From positions 1-60,872 of the forward strand of contig JALDRG010000019.1 of the NCBI GenBank assembly GCA_031315995.1: 60,872 nt of DNA. The letters are read 5' to 3'. This stretch comes from Nitrospira sp. Lineage in GTDB: Bacteria > Nitrospirota > Nitrospiria > Nitrospirales > Nitrospiraceae. Numbering within the stretch: the stretch's first letter is position 1; every line of letters begins with the position of its first letter. The notes under the pieces were generated by a model, which had not been told where the DNA came from, ran no database searches, and saw only the letters and a program-made list of their open reading frames with translations. A program made the position numbers and the translations under genes. Of this stretch, positions 26,635 to 35,282 are shown piece after piece.

Positions 26635-28182
26635 ATGCTCCGGCAAATTCAGAACAGAATGGAAAAAGCAGTCGGGGAAACGTTATCGGTACAAAGTTGG
26701 ACATCAGCTTCGGTGATGCTGGTGGGGGTTACCGGTGCGAGTAAAGCGCTCGGGTTTTTTCGCGAACTGTTGCTGGCGAGTTACCTGGGTGCGAGTGGGC
26801 AGGTGGATGCGTATGCGGTCGCCTATTCGATTCCTCTCTTTCTGATTGGCGGCGTCGGGTATGGCTTCTCAACGAGCATTGTTCCCGGATATCACCAAAA
26901 GGTGGCGGAGTGTGGACGTGAGGCGGGCACTCGATTTCTAGCTACTATGTGTCTCTCAACGCTTGTGTGGTCGCTGCTGTTGCTGATCCCTGTGTGGACT
27001 GTGCCGGAAGTGTTGGTTTGGGTAGCTGCTCCGTCATTGCCGGACGGTACGGCCCGTTTGACCGCCGATCTCATGGGTTGGTTAGCGCTGTATGTGTTGC
27101 TGTTGAACATGGTGTATGTGCTATCGGCGACCTTTCACGCCCTTAATCACTTTCGGGTACCGGCGGCGAGCGAACTGGTTTTTAACCTCACGGCGCTGGG
27201 AGTGTTTGTGGGCCTTGTTGCTCGCTGGGAGGTGCGTGCGTTGGTGATTGGAAATTTGGTAGGCATTGCGGCCTGCGGCTTGCTTTTGGCTGGTGCCCTA
27301 TTCAGTGCAAAGAGCGAATGGCGTGGGCGGATGGTTCGACCGAGGGAAGTGTTCGCCCCCCTGCTGACCGCTTTGCCCATCGCGGCCTATTACGTGTGTT
27401 CACAGTTTCCTAGCGTTCTGGCTAACTACTTTGCTGGGGGATTGGCAGAAGGTAGCATTGCGGCGTTCAGCTATGCCAGAACATTGCTGACGGCGGTCGT
27501 CACCTTAGTCACGTTGAGCGTGGCGCGCGGGGCTTTTCCGACCTTCGCCATTTTGTTTTCAAGCGGGAAACGGGATGAGTTGCGTCGGTTTGTGACGGGG
27601 TTGGGCAAACTCGTTGTGTTGATCTTTGTGCCTCTATCGATAGTGGCCATTGTATATCGCGAGCCGGTTTTGAGGATGCTTTACCAGCGAGGCGTGTTCG
27701 ATGATGCAGCCCTCCAACTGACTGTGACAGCCTTTGCCTGTCTGGCCATTGGACTGACCTTTGCGGCATGGGAACCGATCGGAACACGGGCGCTCTATGC
27801 GGTCGGGGATGCGCAGTCTCCGTTATTGGCCACGACGGGAAGTGCGTGCTTACTTGTTCCGCTGTTAATGGTCTTAACACCTGTGCTCGGGCTGGGCGGC
27901 GTCGGGCTGAGCCTGTCGCTGGCATTAGCTGCGGATAGTGCGCTGCAGATGCTGTATCTGGGGCGAAGGTTAGAATCGCCTATCTGGCGAGATCTCGCAT
28001 CATTCTTGGCGAAATGCATCGCCTGCGCGCTACTAGCTGGAGGGGTCTTGTTCATGCTCCCAGGTACCCAACTGGGCGTGGTGCTCAGTGGCACCATTCT
28101 CTTTGCCGGTGCGTATGTACTTTTGGTTCAGGTCCTGGTGCAACCGATCAGGTCAATTGTGACGGTTGCTGCTACACGGTAG
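26635..28182 (+). CDS. MurJ/MviN-family lipid-linked saccharide flippase
   Basis: The 515-residue inner-membrane protein has about 14 hydrophobic segments and MurJ-type N-terminal features (GASKALGFFRELLLASYLGAS, DAYAVAYSIPLFL) plus GVFDDAALQLT and a C-terminal Ala/Leu-rich helix pair. MurJ flips lipid II; relatives in polysaccharide loci flip undecaprenyl-linked repeat units. Its position as first gene of the surface polysaccharide locus, six bases before a glycosyltransferase, makes the Wzx-like role more likely, though a cell-wall role cannot be excluded. Start: ATG at 26635, directly after a GTG. Confidence 0.8.
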   Translation: MLRQIQNRMEKAVGETLSVQSWTSASVMLVGVTGASKALGFFRELLLASYLGASGQVDAYAVAYSIPLFLIGGVGYGFSTSIVPGYHQKVAECGREAGTRFLATMCLSTLVWSLLLLIPVWTVPEVLVWVAAPSLPDGTARLTADLMGWLALYVLLLNMVYVLSATFHALNHFRVPAASELVFNLTALGVFVGLVARWEVRALVIGNLVGIAACGLLLAGALFSAKSEWRGRMVRPREVFAPLLTALPIAAYYVCSQFPSVLANYFAGGLAEGSIAAFSYARTLLTAVVTLVTLSVARGAFPTFAILFSSGKRDELRRFVTGLGKLVVLIFVPLSIVAIVYREPVLRMLYQRGVFDDAALQLTVTAFACLAIGLTFAAWEPIGTRALYAVGDAQSPLLATTGSACLLVPLLMVLTPVLGLGGVGLSLSLALAADSALQMLYLGRRLESPIWRDLASFLAKCIACALLAGGVLFMLPGTQLGVVLSGTILFAGAYVLLVQVLVQPIRSIVTVAATR

Positions 28183-28188
28183 TTTTCG

Positions 28189-29223
28189 ATGGAAAAAGTT
28201 CTGCTTGTCCAAACCTGGGGAGTCGGGGACATGATTTTGACCACGCCCCTTCTCAAGGTGTTGCGGACCAAATTGCCAGTTTCGCATATTGCAGTAGTGG
28301 TGGGGTCGAACACTTCTGCAGAAGTCATTCGGGGATCAAGTCTTTGCGATGAGGTTAGAATTATGTCCTTTCGGCATAGTTCATCCCTCGCGATCCTCCA
28401 ATTCTTTCTGCGCTTGCGAAAAGACAGATTTGACGTAGCCGTGGTTGCGAGCCGGCTCTCGCCAAAAGTTGCGCTCTGCCTTCGATTTTTGTCTGGCGTC
28501 AAGATGGTGATCGGAGATGGTGCAGGGTCTCGGAGGTGGGGGTATACCCATTGGCGAGCGGTTGATGTGAGTCAGCATAAAGTAGCGGAAAATCTATCAA
28601 TTCTTGGACAATTATGGCCCACTGAGTCGGCGAGGGCGGTGTATTTTCATTTGGATGAAATTGCCCGAACCGAGGCCGTATCTGTCTGGGCGGACGCCCA
28701 GCTGGAAGGTTACGATGTGCTGGGTATTCACTCCCGGCGGAGGAGCTAGTGAATGCCCGACGCGTTGCCCGTCGAGTTATGCAGGAACGTGGTGGAACAG
28801 TATTTGGGCCGGAGCAAAGCAAGCAACCGGAAAGTGGCCATCTATTTCGGCTCGGACGAGATCGACCTTCTTCGAAACTATGAATGGGGTCTCGACCGAG
28901 TGGTGCTGCTGGAAGGCCTGAGCCTGCGCGTAACAGGCGCCACGATAGCAAAAACTCGAGTGTTCTTGGCTGGCGATACGGGAATTGGACATGTTGCGGC
29001 TGCCGTAGGGACTCCCGTAGTGACAATCGCCGGGCCTACAGATATCGTACATACCAGGCCCTGGGGTGAGGGACATCAGGTGATTCGCACCGAACGACCA
29101 CTTGATTGTATGCCCTGTTATGAAACGCCGTTGTATGGCAGATGTCCTTACGGACAAGAGTGCATGCGAGCTATATCTAGTGCGCGTATTATGCAAGCGA
29201 TATGCGAGGTTCTAAATAGGTGA
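28189..29223 (+). CDS. GT9 (heptosyltransferase-like) glycosyltransferase, frameshifted
   Basis: The two in-frame pieces (28189-28749 and 28753-29223) form one GT9 enzyme of about 344 residues, as in ADP-heptose:LPS heptosyltransferases. N-terminal half: VLLVQTWGVGDMILTTPLLKVLR. C-terminal half: FLAGDTGIGHVAAAVGTPVVTI and CPYGQECM near the end. The break is explained by one extra T near 28732 and one lost G near 28766; correcting these gives HPGGGASECPTRW followed by PVELCRN. The donor and acceptor sugars are unknown. It probably adds a sugar to the lipid-linked repeat unit or core. Confidence 0.78.
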
Positions 29224-29240
29224 ATTCACCGTAGCGCGAG

Positions 29241-30557
29241 GTGAGTGTTTTGGTCGCTTTGATTGAAGCAGCATTAGCGTTAATTGGTCTGGTAGTGCTG
29301 GCGCGTTGGGTCGAAAGGAGTTGGCTGTCTCCTGGGGCTTTCTATTCCCTCGTCTGGTCAGGATACGCGCTTTTGGGGACTCAATTTGGATTGAATAACG
29401 GAGCCTTAACGGTTGGCCTGTTGTGGGTTGTCTTTTCGTGCATGCTCGTTCACGGTGGTTGTGTTTTGGGGAGGACACCAGGATTTTCAAATTCTGGGCG
29501 AACGAGCGCCGTACCGATCAAAGCTGCCGGCTATCCATACCTTAAATTGCTTACAGTCATCTCCACGGGAGTAGGACTACTTGAGATCGGGTATGTTCTT
29601 TTCGCTTCCAGTTCGACAATCGCAGACGCATTGACCTATGCCTACATAAACCAGCTTGTTATGGCCAACCGGTCCGCATACGTCTATGGTCCCGAGAACC
29701 AGGGATTCCTGGAAAGAATTGCATTTGCAGTCACATATACAGCTCCACTCTTCGGTGGAGTGCTGTTTAATTCTGACACATCACTTAGAGTGAAGGCTAT
29801 CGGTCTAGTCTCGGCATTTGTGCCGTCCATTGTCGGATTGCTGTATGGCTCGCGGATGGGTGCCCTATACGGCGGTAGTTTTTGGGTCGCCTCCTATATG
29901 GCAAGCCGGGTGTTCAGCCAGACATCCCATCAACCGTTCGACATATGGTCCGTATTAAAATTATTGATGGGTGCTACTGCGCTTATCATTGGCATGTCTG
30001 GCGTTGTTACCCTCATCCGATATGACGACACGATGTTCACGTCAGTAGAAATGTTTTTTGAAACTGCAGGTGACATTTTCATCTTCTTTCCCGTGTTTGC
30101 ATTATGGTTCTATGAGAGCCCGTTCATTTTCTCTCATCTCACTTTTGGAAACCTCACGTTTGGAAGAATGTTTGAGCTCTTTGATCTGCATACCGCGGAG
30201 AACTACTTTTATCGGGTGGAGTACTACGCGGGAGGAACCTCCTCCAACTACTTTACTATTTTCAGAGGCCTTATCGATGATTTTGGTCACATTGGTGCAT
30301 CGGTTGCGATTCTGGCATTTGGAGTCTTTGCAGGAGTATCTTACAAACGGGTTGTCGAAAAGCAGATCCGTTTTATCCCGATGTTGACCATTGCCTACGC
30401 AGGCATTTTCACCAGCCTCAGCTTCAGTTTGTTTACATATGTCACGCCCTCAATTGCACTAGTACTTTTTTCCATCTACTTTGGCTTGGTGGGTCTAAAT
30501 CAGAGGTCTGGCTATGTATTCAACGGCCCACCAGCCGAAACACTGAAAAAGCGTTGA
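29241..30557 (+). CDS. O-antigen/oligosaccharide repeat-unit polymerase (Wzy-like)
   Basis: The 438-residue membrane protein has about ten to twelve hydrophobic segments and a large polar stretch (about 285-350) typical of Wzy-type polymerases, including FFPVFALWFYES and NYFTIFRGLIDDFGHIG. Wzy proteins are poorly conserved, so the call relies on topology and position between a flippase, glycosyltransferases and Wzz. The GTG start at 29241 follows GCGAGGTGAG. The coding is visibly richer in A and T than in neighbouring housekeeping genes, suggesting horizontal acquisition. Confidence 0.65.
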   Translation: MSVLVALIEAALALIGLVVLARWVERSWLSPGAFYSLVWSGYALLGTQFGLNNGALTVGLLWVVFSCMLVHGGCVLGRTPGFSNSGRTSAVPIKAAGYPYLKLLTVISTGVGLLEIGYVLFASSSTIADALTYAYINQLVMANRSAYVYGPENQGFLERIAFAVTYTAPLFGGVLFNSDTSLRVKAIGLVSAFVPSIVGLLYGSRMGALYGGSFWVASYMASRVFSQTSHQPFDIWSVLKLLMGATALIIGMSGVVTLIRYDDTMFTSVEMFFETAGDIFIFFPVFALWFYESPFIFSHLTFGNLTFGRMFELFDLHTAENYFYRVEYYAGGTSSNYFTIFRGLIDDFGHIGASVAILAFGVFAGVSYKRVVEKQIRFIPMLTIAYAGIFTSLSFSLFTYVTPSIALVLFSIYFGLVGLNQRSGYVFNGPPAETLKKR

Positions 30558-30573
30558 ATAAAGTGAGATAAAG

Positions 30574-31749
30574 ATGGTTGGTCATGTATCCCATCGTGAA
30601 GGTATGCCCTTGCCAGGGCTATCATTGCATAGCTACCCCATCGTCTCGATCCTTGTTCCATGCCGAAACGAAGCCCAGTTCATCGGGCAGTGCTTGGATT
30701 CCATTTTGGCAAACGATTTTCCGAACGACCAGTTGGAGATTATGGTGCTAGATGGGATGAGCGAGGATGGGACGAGGCAGATTTTGTAAGGTTTTGTGCG
30801 AAATCATCCCTTTCTCAAGATTATAGACAATCGACAGAAAACGACTCCCGCCGCGCTGAACCTGGGCATCAGCCTTGCCAAGGCCTCGATTATCATTCGA
30901 ATGGACGCGCATTCGCTGTACGATAAATTCTACATTAGTCGCTGTGTAGAAGCATTGGGCAAGTATTCCGCAGACTGCGTTGGCGGAATTTGGAAGATTT
31001 TGCCCAGAACCAAGACTTTGTTTGGCTATGGTGTTGCCCAGGCCCTGTCCCATCCCTTCGGGGTCGGCAATGCGAGGTACCGATATGCGGAAGGCGATGA
31101 GCCGCAATGGGTGGATACTGTCCCCTATTTCTGCATGAGGAAATGGAAGGTTAATGAGACGGGCGTATTCAACGAGAGTTTGATTCGAGGCGAGGATATG
31201 GAGTTCCATTTGCGGCTTAGCCAGGTGGGGACGTTTAACGAGAAGCTCAGGCGCGGGCAAGACATGGAATTCAGTTTGCGGCTGAAGCGAGCTGGTGGGC
31301 GTACACTGCTTATGCCCAGTATCGTCAGTTACTATTATGCGCGCTCGGATGTTAGGTCGTTCTGGAGACACAGTTGGGAAAACGGGGTCTGGGCAATTTT
31401 GCCATTTGCCTATAGTGATATTGTGCCTGTTGCTGGGCGCCATCTTGTTCCGCTCGTGTTCGTGGGGGCTTGTTTAGGTTTCTTTATTCTGGGGCTCTGG
31501 TTTGGTTTCTTCCTCGGGTTAGCCGGAGCGATCCTTGCAGCCTATGGGCTCGTGGCGCTTGCGGCCTCAATTCATATTGCTTGGAGGAAGCGTCAGGCTC
31601 GTTATTGTGTAATCATGCCGGTAGTCTTTGGTATGTTGCACACAGCCTACGGATTGGGCTCTCTTTTGGGGCATCGTCCGTTTGCTGGGTTTTGGTGTAG
31701 GCCGGAAGAACTCAGAAATGGCGGACTGAGTCATGCAGCAGGACGATAG
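30574..31749 (+). CDS. GT2-family glycosyltransferase with in-frame stop and internal duplication
   Basis: An ExoA-like glycosyltransferase 2 of about 390 residues. The N-terminal GT-A fold shows SILVPCRNEAQFIGQCLDSI and the DGMSEDGT motif; the C terminus has three to four membrane helices. A TAA at 30787-30789 interrupts the frame, and the same frame continues with VRNHPFLKIIDN. One base change would restore it. A 22-residue segment containing the catalytic acidic motif (FNESLIRGEDMEFHLRL) is followed directly by a similar copy (FNEKLRRGQDMEFSLRL), 14 of 22 identical. It transfers a nucleotide-sugar-derived residue at the cytoplasmic membrane; the specificity is unknown. Confidence 0.75.
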
Positions 31750-32521
31750 AAAACTTGCCGAGCGCACGTTGCATGATCATCTGCGCGGGTAGCGCAAGAC
31801 AATCCGACATACAACTCCAATAAGAAATTCTCATTCGCTCAGCCGCCTCAACGAAGACCATGTTCAGGCCTGGCTGTTGCAACGTTGTGCCGGGAAAACA
31901 GTCCTCGACTATTGTTGCGGAAACGGTCAGCAAGCGCTTTGGCTATCGGATCATGGTGCAGTCGCTCACGGGATCGATATTTCTCCGGTGTCCATCGAGA
32001 ATGCTCGGCGTGAAGCTAAGCGGCGGGGATTATCGAGTGAGATCACCTTCCAGGTTATGGATGCAGAGGCGACGGGATTTGCCGACAGTTTCTTTGATTT
32101 GGTCGTGATCAGTGGAGTATTGCACCATCTAGACCTTGATCGTGCGTATCGGGAACTCGCGCGTATCCTCAAACCGAATGGCCAGATCATTGTGACCGAG
32201 GCCCTTCGCCACAACCTCTTGATTCACTGGTATCGTAAACTGACCCCTCATCTCCGGTCTGCCTGGGAGACCGAGCATATTCTGGGGAAAGAAGAAATTT
32301 TTTCTGCCTCCCGGTACTTTGGAGAGGTTCGCGTCGAACGGTTCTTTCACCTCGCCACCCTGGGCGCCGTCCCTTTTCGGAATCTCTCTCTGTTTACCCC
32401 CGCTCTGAAAGCTCTTCAGACTGTCGATACAGCTCTGTTCCGTCTTCCCTGGCTCAAATGGCAAGCATGGATGGCGGTGTTTGTTTTGGGACAACCCATC
32501 AAAGGCCAGTCGTCCTCCTAG
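31733..32521 (+). CDS. Class I SAM-dependent methyltransferase, N terminus frameshifted
   Basis: The frame from ATG 31733 (overlapping the GT2 stop) reads MQQDDRKLAERTLHDHLRG, hits TAG at about 31790, and is open again with HVQAWLLQRCAGKTVLDYCCGNGQQALW. The other frame supplies QDNPTYNSNKKF between them, so one base is missing near 31789 and one or two are altered near 31830. The downstream part is an intact methyltransferase: SAM motif I DYCCGNG, GIDISP, VISGVLHHL. It probably methylates a sugar of the locus. The intact part alone runs 31877-32521. Confidence 0.75.
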
Positions 32522-32581
32522 AGAAATGCTCTTGAAGCGATACCGTCTCAGCAGCGATACTGCTAATTTAAGGGAGTGTAC

Positions 32582-32604
32582 GCGCAGCTGATTTCCCGCT
32601 GCGC
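32582..32604. repeat. GC-rich hairpin between methyltransferase and sugar transferase
   Basis: GCGCAGC (32582-32588) pairs with GCTGCGC (32598-32604) across a nine-base loop. No T-tract follows, so it is at most a weak terminator or mRNA stability element in the 134-base gap. Confidence 0.35.
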
Positions 32605-32655
32605 TGCTGTGGAAGTCGATTTTAAGCTGACCATGAGAGTGGCGCACTGGCATCT

Positions 32656-33285
32656 ATGAAACGAGCATTTGATATTCTCATTGCTACCTCGATGTTGATG
32701 TTGCTGTGTCCATGGCTTGTTGTCATTGCGGGCATGGTGGCATTTGATGACGGTGGGTCTCCCTTCTTCCGGGGACTGCGTGTGGGGCTTGCTGGCAAGC
32801 CGTTCCGCATGCTCAAGTTTCGAACCATGCGACCGGACGCTGAACGGCTGGGCGGTAGCTCGACCGCCAACGGCGACCCGCGCCTGACCCGCATTGGGGT
32901 CCTGTTGAGGCGATATAAGCTGGATGAACTGCCGCAGCTCTGGAATGTATTGCGCGGCGAGATGAGTCTGGTCGGCCCTCGGCCGGAAGTGCAACGATTT
33001 GTGGATCTCTATACCGAGGAAGAAAAGGCCATTCTCACCGTTCGACCAGGTCTGACCGACTGGGCCAGTTTATGGAACATCGATGAAGGCGCGATCCTTG
33101 AGGGGAGCGTCGATCCCGATCGCGCCTATTGCGAACTCATCAGGCCGAAGAAACTTCGTCTGCAGCTCGCCTATGTGCAGCAGGCTGGATTTCGGACCGA
33201 CCTCGTCATTCTGTTTCAGACCATGGGCGCGGTGTTGTTCCGTCTGAAGGCTCGTCACATACGGGCACTGGAGTTGGGGTCATGA
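32656..33285 (+). CDS. Sugar-1-phosphate transferase (undecaprenyl-phosphate, PglC/WcaJ type)
   Basis: The 209-residue monotopic enzyme starts surface-glycan repeat units by transferring a sugar-1-phosphate from a nucleotide sugar to undecaprenyl phosphate. It shows the N-terminal KRAFDILIATSML membrane hairpin, FRMLKFRTMRPDAE, RRYKLDELPQLWNVLRGEMSLVGPRPE and VRPGLTDWA. It corresponds to the short, catalytic-core type (PglC), lacking the WbaP N-terminal helices. Its stop overlaps the start of the next gene (ATGA). Confidence 0.92.
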   Translation: MKRAFDILIATSMLMLLCPWLVVIAGMVAFDDGGSPFFRGLRVGLAGKPFRMLKFRTMRPDAERLGGSSTANGDPRLTRIGVLLRRYKLDELPQLWNVLRGEMSLVGPRPEVQRFVDLYTEEEKAILTVRPGLTDWASLWNIDEGAILEGSVDPDRAYCELIRPKKLRLQLAYVQQAGFRTDLVILFQTMGAVLFRLKARHIRALELGS

Positions 33286-34286
33286 CGGTTCAGAAGAATC
33301 GTGTCGTCTCACTGCCGAATGAACAGATGCTGTCGTTCTTCCGTGGGATGCAGCGTATTCGCAGAGCCGAGGAGCGTATCGGGGAACTCGTTCAGAGTCG
33401 CGAAGTGCGAACCCCCTGTCACCTCTCGATCGGGCAGGAAGCGATCCCCGTCGGTATCTGTGCCGCGCTGAAGTCGACCGATACGGTGTGGGGCGGCCAT
33501 CGCTCGCATGGCCACTATCTCGCGAAGGGCGGAGATCTCAACGCCATGATGGCGGAAGTGTTCGGGAAAGCGACCGGGTGCGCTCGCGGACGTGGCGGCT
33601 CGATGCATCTTGTCGCTCCGGCCCAGGGCGTCTTTGGGACGGTTCCATTGGTAGCTGCCACGATTCCATTGGCTGTCGGAGCTGGTCTTTCGGCCAAGTT
33701 GCAAGGAACCGGCCAGGTTGCGGTCGCGTTTTTCGGAGATGGCGCGACCGACGAAGGACATTTCCACGAATCGCTCAATCTGGCGGCGTTGTATCGCCTT
33801 CCCGTTCTGTTTGTCTGCGAAAATAACCTGTACTCCACCCATCTGACGTTGAAGGAACGGCGAGTGAAGGACAATATCGGGGATAGTGCGACGCTGCATG
33901 GAATGGCAGGTGTGGTCCTGAATGGCAACGATGTGACGGCTGTTTATCTGGCCGCGCACCAGGCCGCGCACCGTGCCGGAACTGGGGAAGGGCCGACCTT
34001 GCTGGAGTGTCGAACGTATCGATGGCGAGGACATGTGGGACCGGCGGCGGATCTTGAGGTCGGCGTCGATCGACAGTGTGAACTGCATGAATGGCAGCGC
34101 TGCGATCCCATCGAGCTATGCCGGGATCTGCTCAGCGCCGGGGGGGTGTCCGCCGCCAGGTTGGCCGAGGTGAGTGCGGAGGTGAGCGAGGAAATCGAGG
34201 CGGCCGTGAGGTTCGCGCGCCAATCGCCTTGTCCGGATGAAAGCGAATTGCTCCATCATGTCTACGCTTCACGGCGAGGGGTCTAG
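33282..34286 (+). CDS. Thiamine-diphosphate dehydrogenase E1 component, alpha subunit
   Basis: The 334-residue protein belongs to the 2-oxo acid dehydrogenase E1 alpha family (pyruvate/acetoin type). The ThDP motif is visible as GDGATDEG (152-159) and ends with ENN at about 180-182; HLSIGQEAIPVG and GHRSHGHYLAKG are also typical. It pairs with the beta subunit four bases downstream. There is no E2 or E3 gene nearby, and both genes sit between a sugar transferase and a DegT aminotransferase, so a role in making an unusual sugar or acyl precursor is more likely than central metabolism. Confidence 0.85.
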   Translation: MTVQKNRVVSLPNEQMLSFFRGMQRIRRAEERIGELVQSREVRTPCHLSIGQEAIPVGICAALKSTDTVWGGHRSHGHYLAKGGDLNAMMAEVFGKATGCARGRGGSMHLVAPAQGVFGTVPLVAATIPLAVGAGLSAKLQGTGQVAVAFFGDGATDEGHFHESLNLAALYRLPVLFVCENNLYSTHLTLKERRVKDNIGDSATLHGMAGVVLNGNDVTAVYLAAHQAAHRAGTGEGPTLLECRTYRWRGHVGPAADLEVGVDRQCELHEWQRCDPIELCRDLLSAGGVSAARLAEVSAEVSEEIEAAVRFARQSPCPDESELLHHVYASRRGV

Positions 34287-34290
34287 CCGC

Positions 34291-35265
34291 ATGCGCACAT
34301 TGACCTACGCGCAAGCGATCAGGGAGGCTCACGCACAGCTACTTGCAGAAGATCCCCGGGTGTTCTTGATCGGGCAGGGTGTCCGGAATCCCTGGTATGC
34401 GGGAACGAGCCTGCAGGACCTTGATAAGGAATTCGGTCGAGAGCGTATTATTGATTCCCCGGTGTCCGAGAATGCCACGACCGGCGCTGCAATCGGGGCC
34501 GCGATCACCGGGATGCGCCCTATCGTATTTCATCCGCGCATGGATTTCATGCTGTTGGCGGCGGATCCCATCATCAACCAGGCCGCCAATTGGTCCTACC
34601 TCTTTGCCGGGCAGGTGTCCGTGCCGGTGGTGATTCGAGCGGTCATCAATCGGGGGGGCGAGCAAGGCGCCCAACATTCGCAGGCCATGCACGCGCTGTT
34701 TGCGCATGTGCCGGGGCTAAAGGTGGTGATGCCTAGCACCCCGCATGATGCCAAGGGGTTGCTCATCGCCGCTGTCCGGGACGGAAATCCAGTGCTCTAT
34801 ATCGACGACCGATGGCTCTATGAACTGGACGGTGAGGTGCCGGACATGCTCTACGAAGTGCCGATCGGGGCGGGAGTTCTTCGTCGTACCGGGAAAGACG
34901 TGACGGTCGTGGCGACATCCTATATGGCGGATGAGGCGACAAAAGCTGTGGAGACGCTGACGGAACGGGGTATCGATGTGGAGTTGATCGATTTACGTTC
35001 GGTCAAGCCCTGGGATCGCAATCTGGTGTATTCCTCCGTGGGGAAAACCGGTCGCTTGGTCATTGCCGATGCAGCTTGGATGAGCGGCGGGATCGCTGCG
35101 GAGATTGCCGCTTCGGTGGTGGGAGAAATTTTTCATGCGCTGAAGGCGCCGATCGCCCGTGTCTGTTTACCGGATGCGCCGGCTCCCACTGCCGCTGTGC
35201 TCGAGCGAGCGTATTACGTCGGCGCGGAGGATATTGTGGCCAGCGTGGAGAAAGTGCTGGCGTAG
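34291..35265 (+). CDS. Thiamine-diphosphate dehydrogenase E1 component, beta subunit
   Basis: The 324-residue partner of the alpha subunit has the transketolase pyrimidine-binding domain (LTYAQAIREAHAQLL, DSPVSENATTGAAIGAAITGMRPI, RGGEQGAQHSQ) and the C-terminal transketolase domain (GKDVTVVATSYMADEA, LIDLRSVKPWD). ATG 34291 is chosen because GCGAGGGG precedes it; an in-frame ATG at 34258 would overlap the alpha gene. The alpha2-beta2 enzyme decarboxylates a 2-oxo acid; the acceptor is unknown. Confidence 0.85.
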   Translation: MRTLTYAQAIREAHAQLLAEDPRVFLIGQGVRNPWYAGTSLQDLDKEFGRERIIDSPVSENATTGAAIGAAITGMRPIVFHPRMDFMLLAADPIINQAANWSYLFAGQVSVPVVIRAVINRGGEQGAQHSQAMHALFAHVPGLKVVMPSTPHDAKGLLIAAVRDGNPVLYIDDRWLYELDGEVPDMLYEVPIGAGVLRRTGKDVTVVATSYMADEATKAVETLTERGIDVELIDLRSVKPWDRNLVYSSVGKTGRLVIADAAWMSGGIAAEIAASVVGEIFHALKAPIARVCLPDAPAPTAAVLERAYYVGAEDIVASVEKVLA

Positions 35266-35282
35266 GGTACTCACCCGTCTGT

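Noticed and set aside
33282..35265. Pyruvate dehydrogenase complex genes
   Set aside because: Only E1 alpha and beta are present; with no lipoyl E2 or E3 gene and with sugar genes on both sides, a central-metabolism label is not supported.
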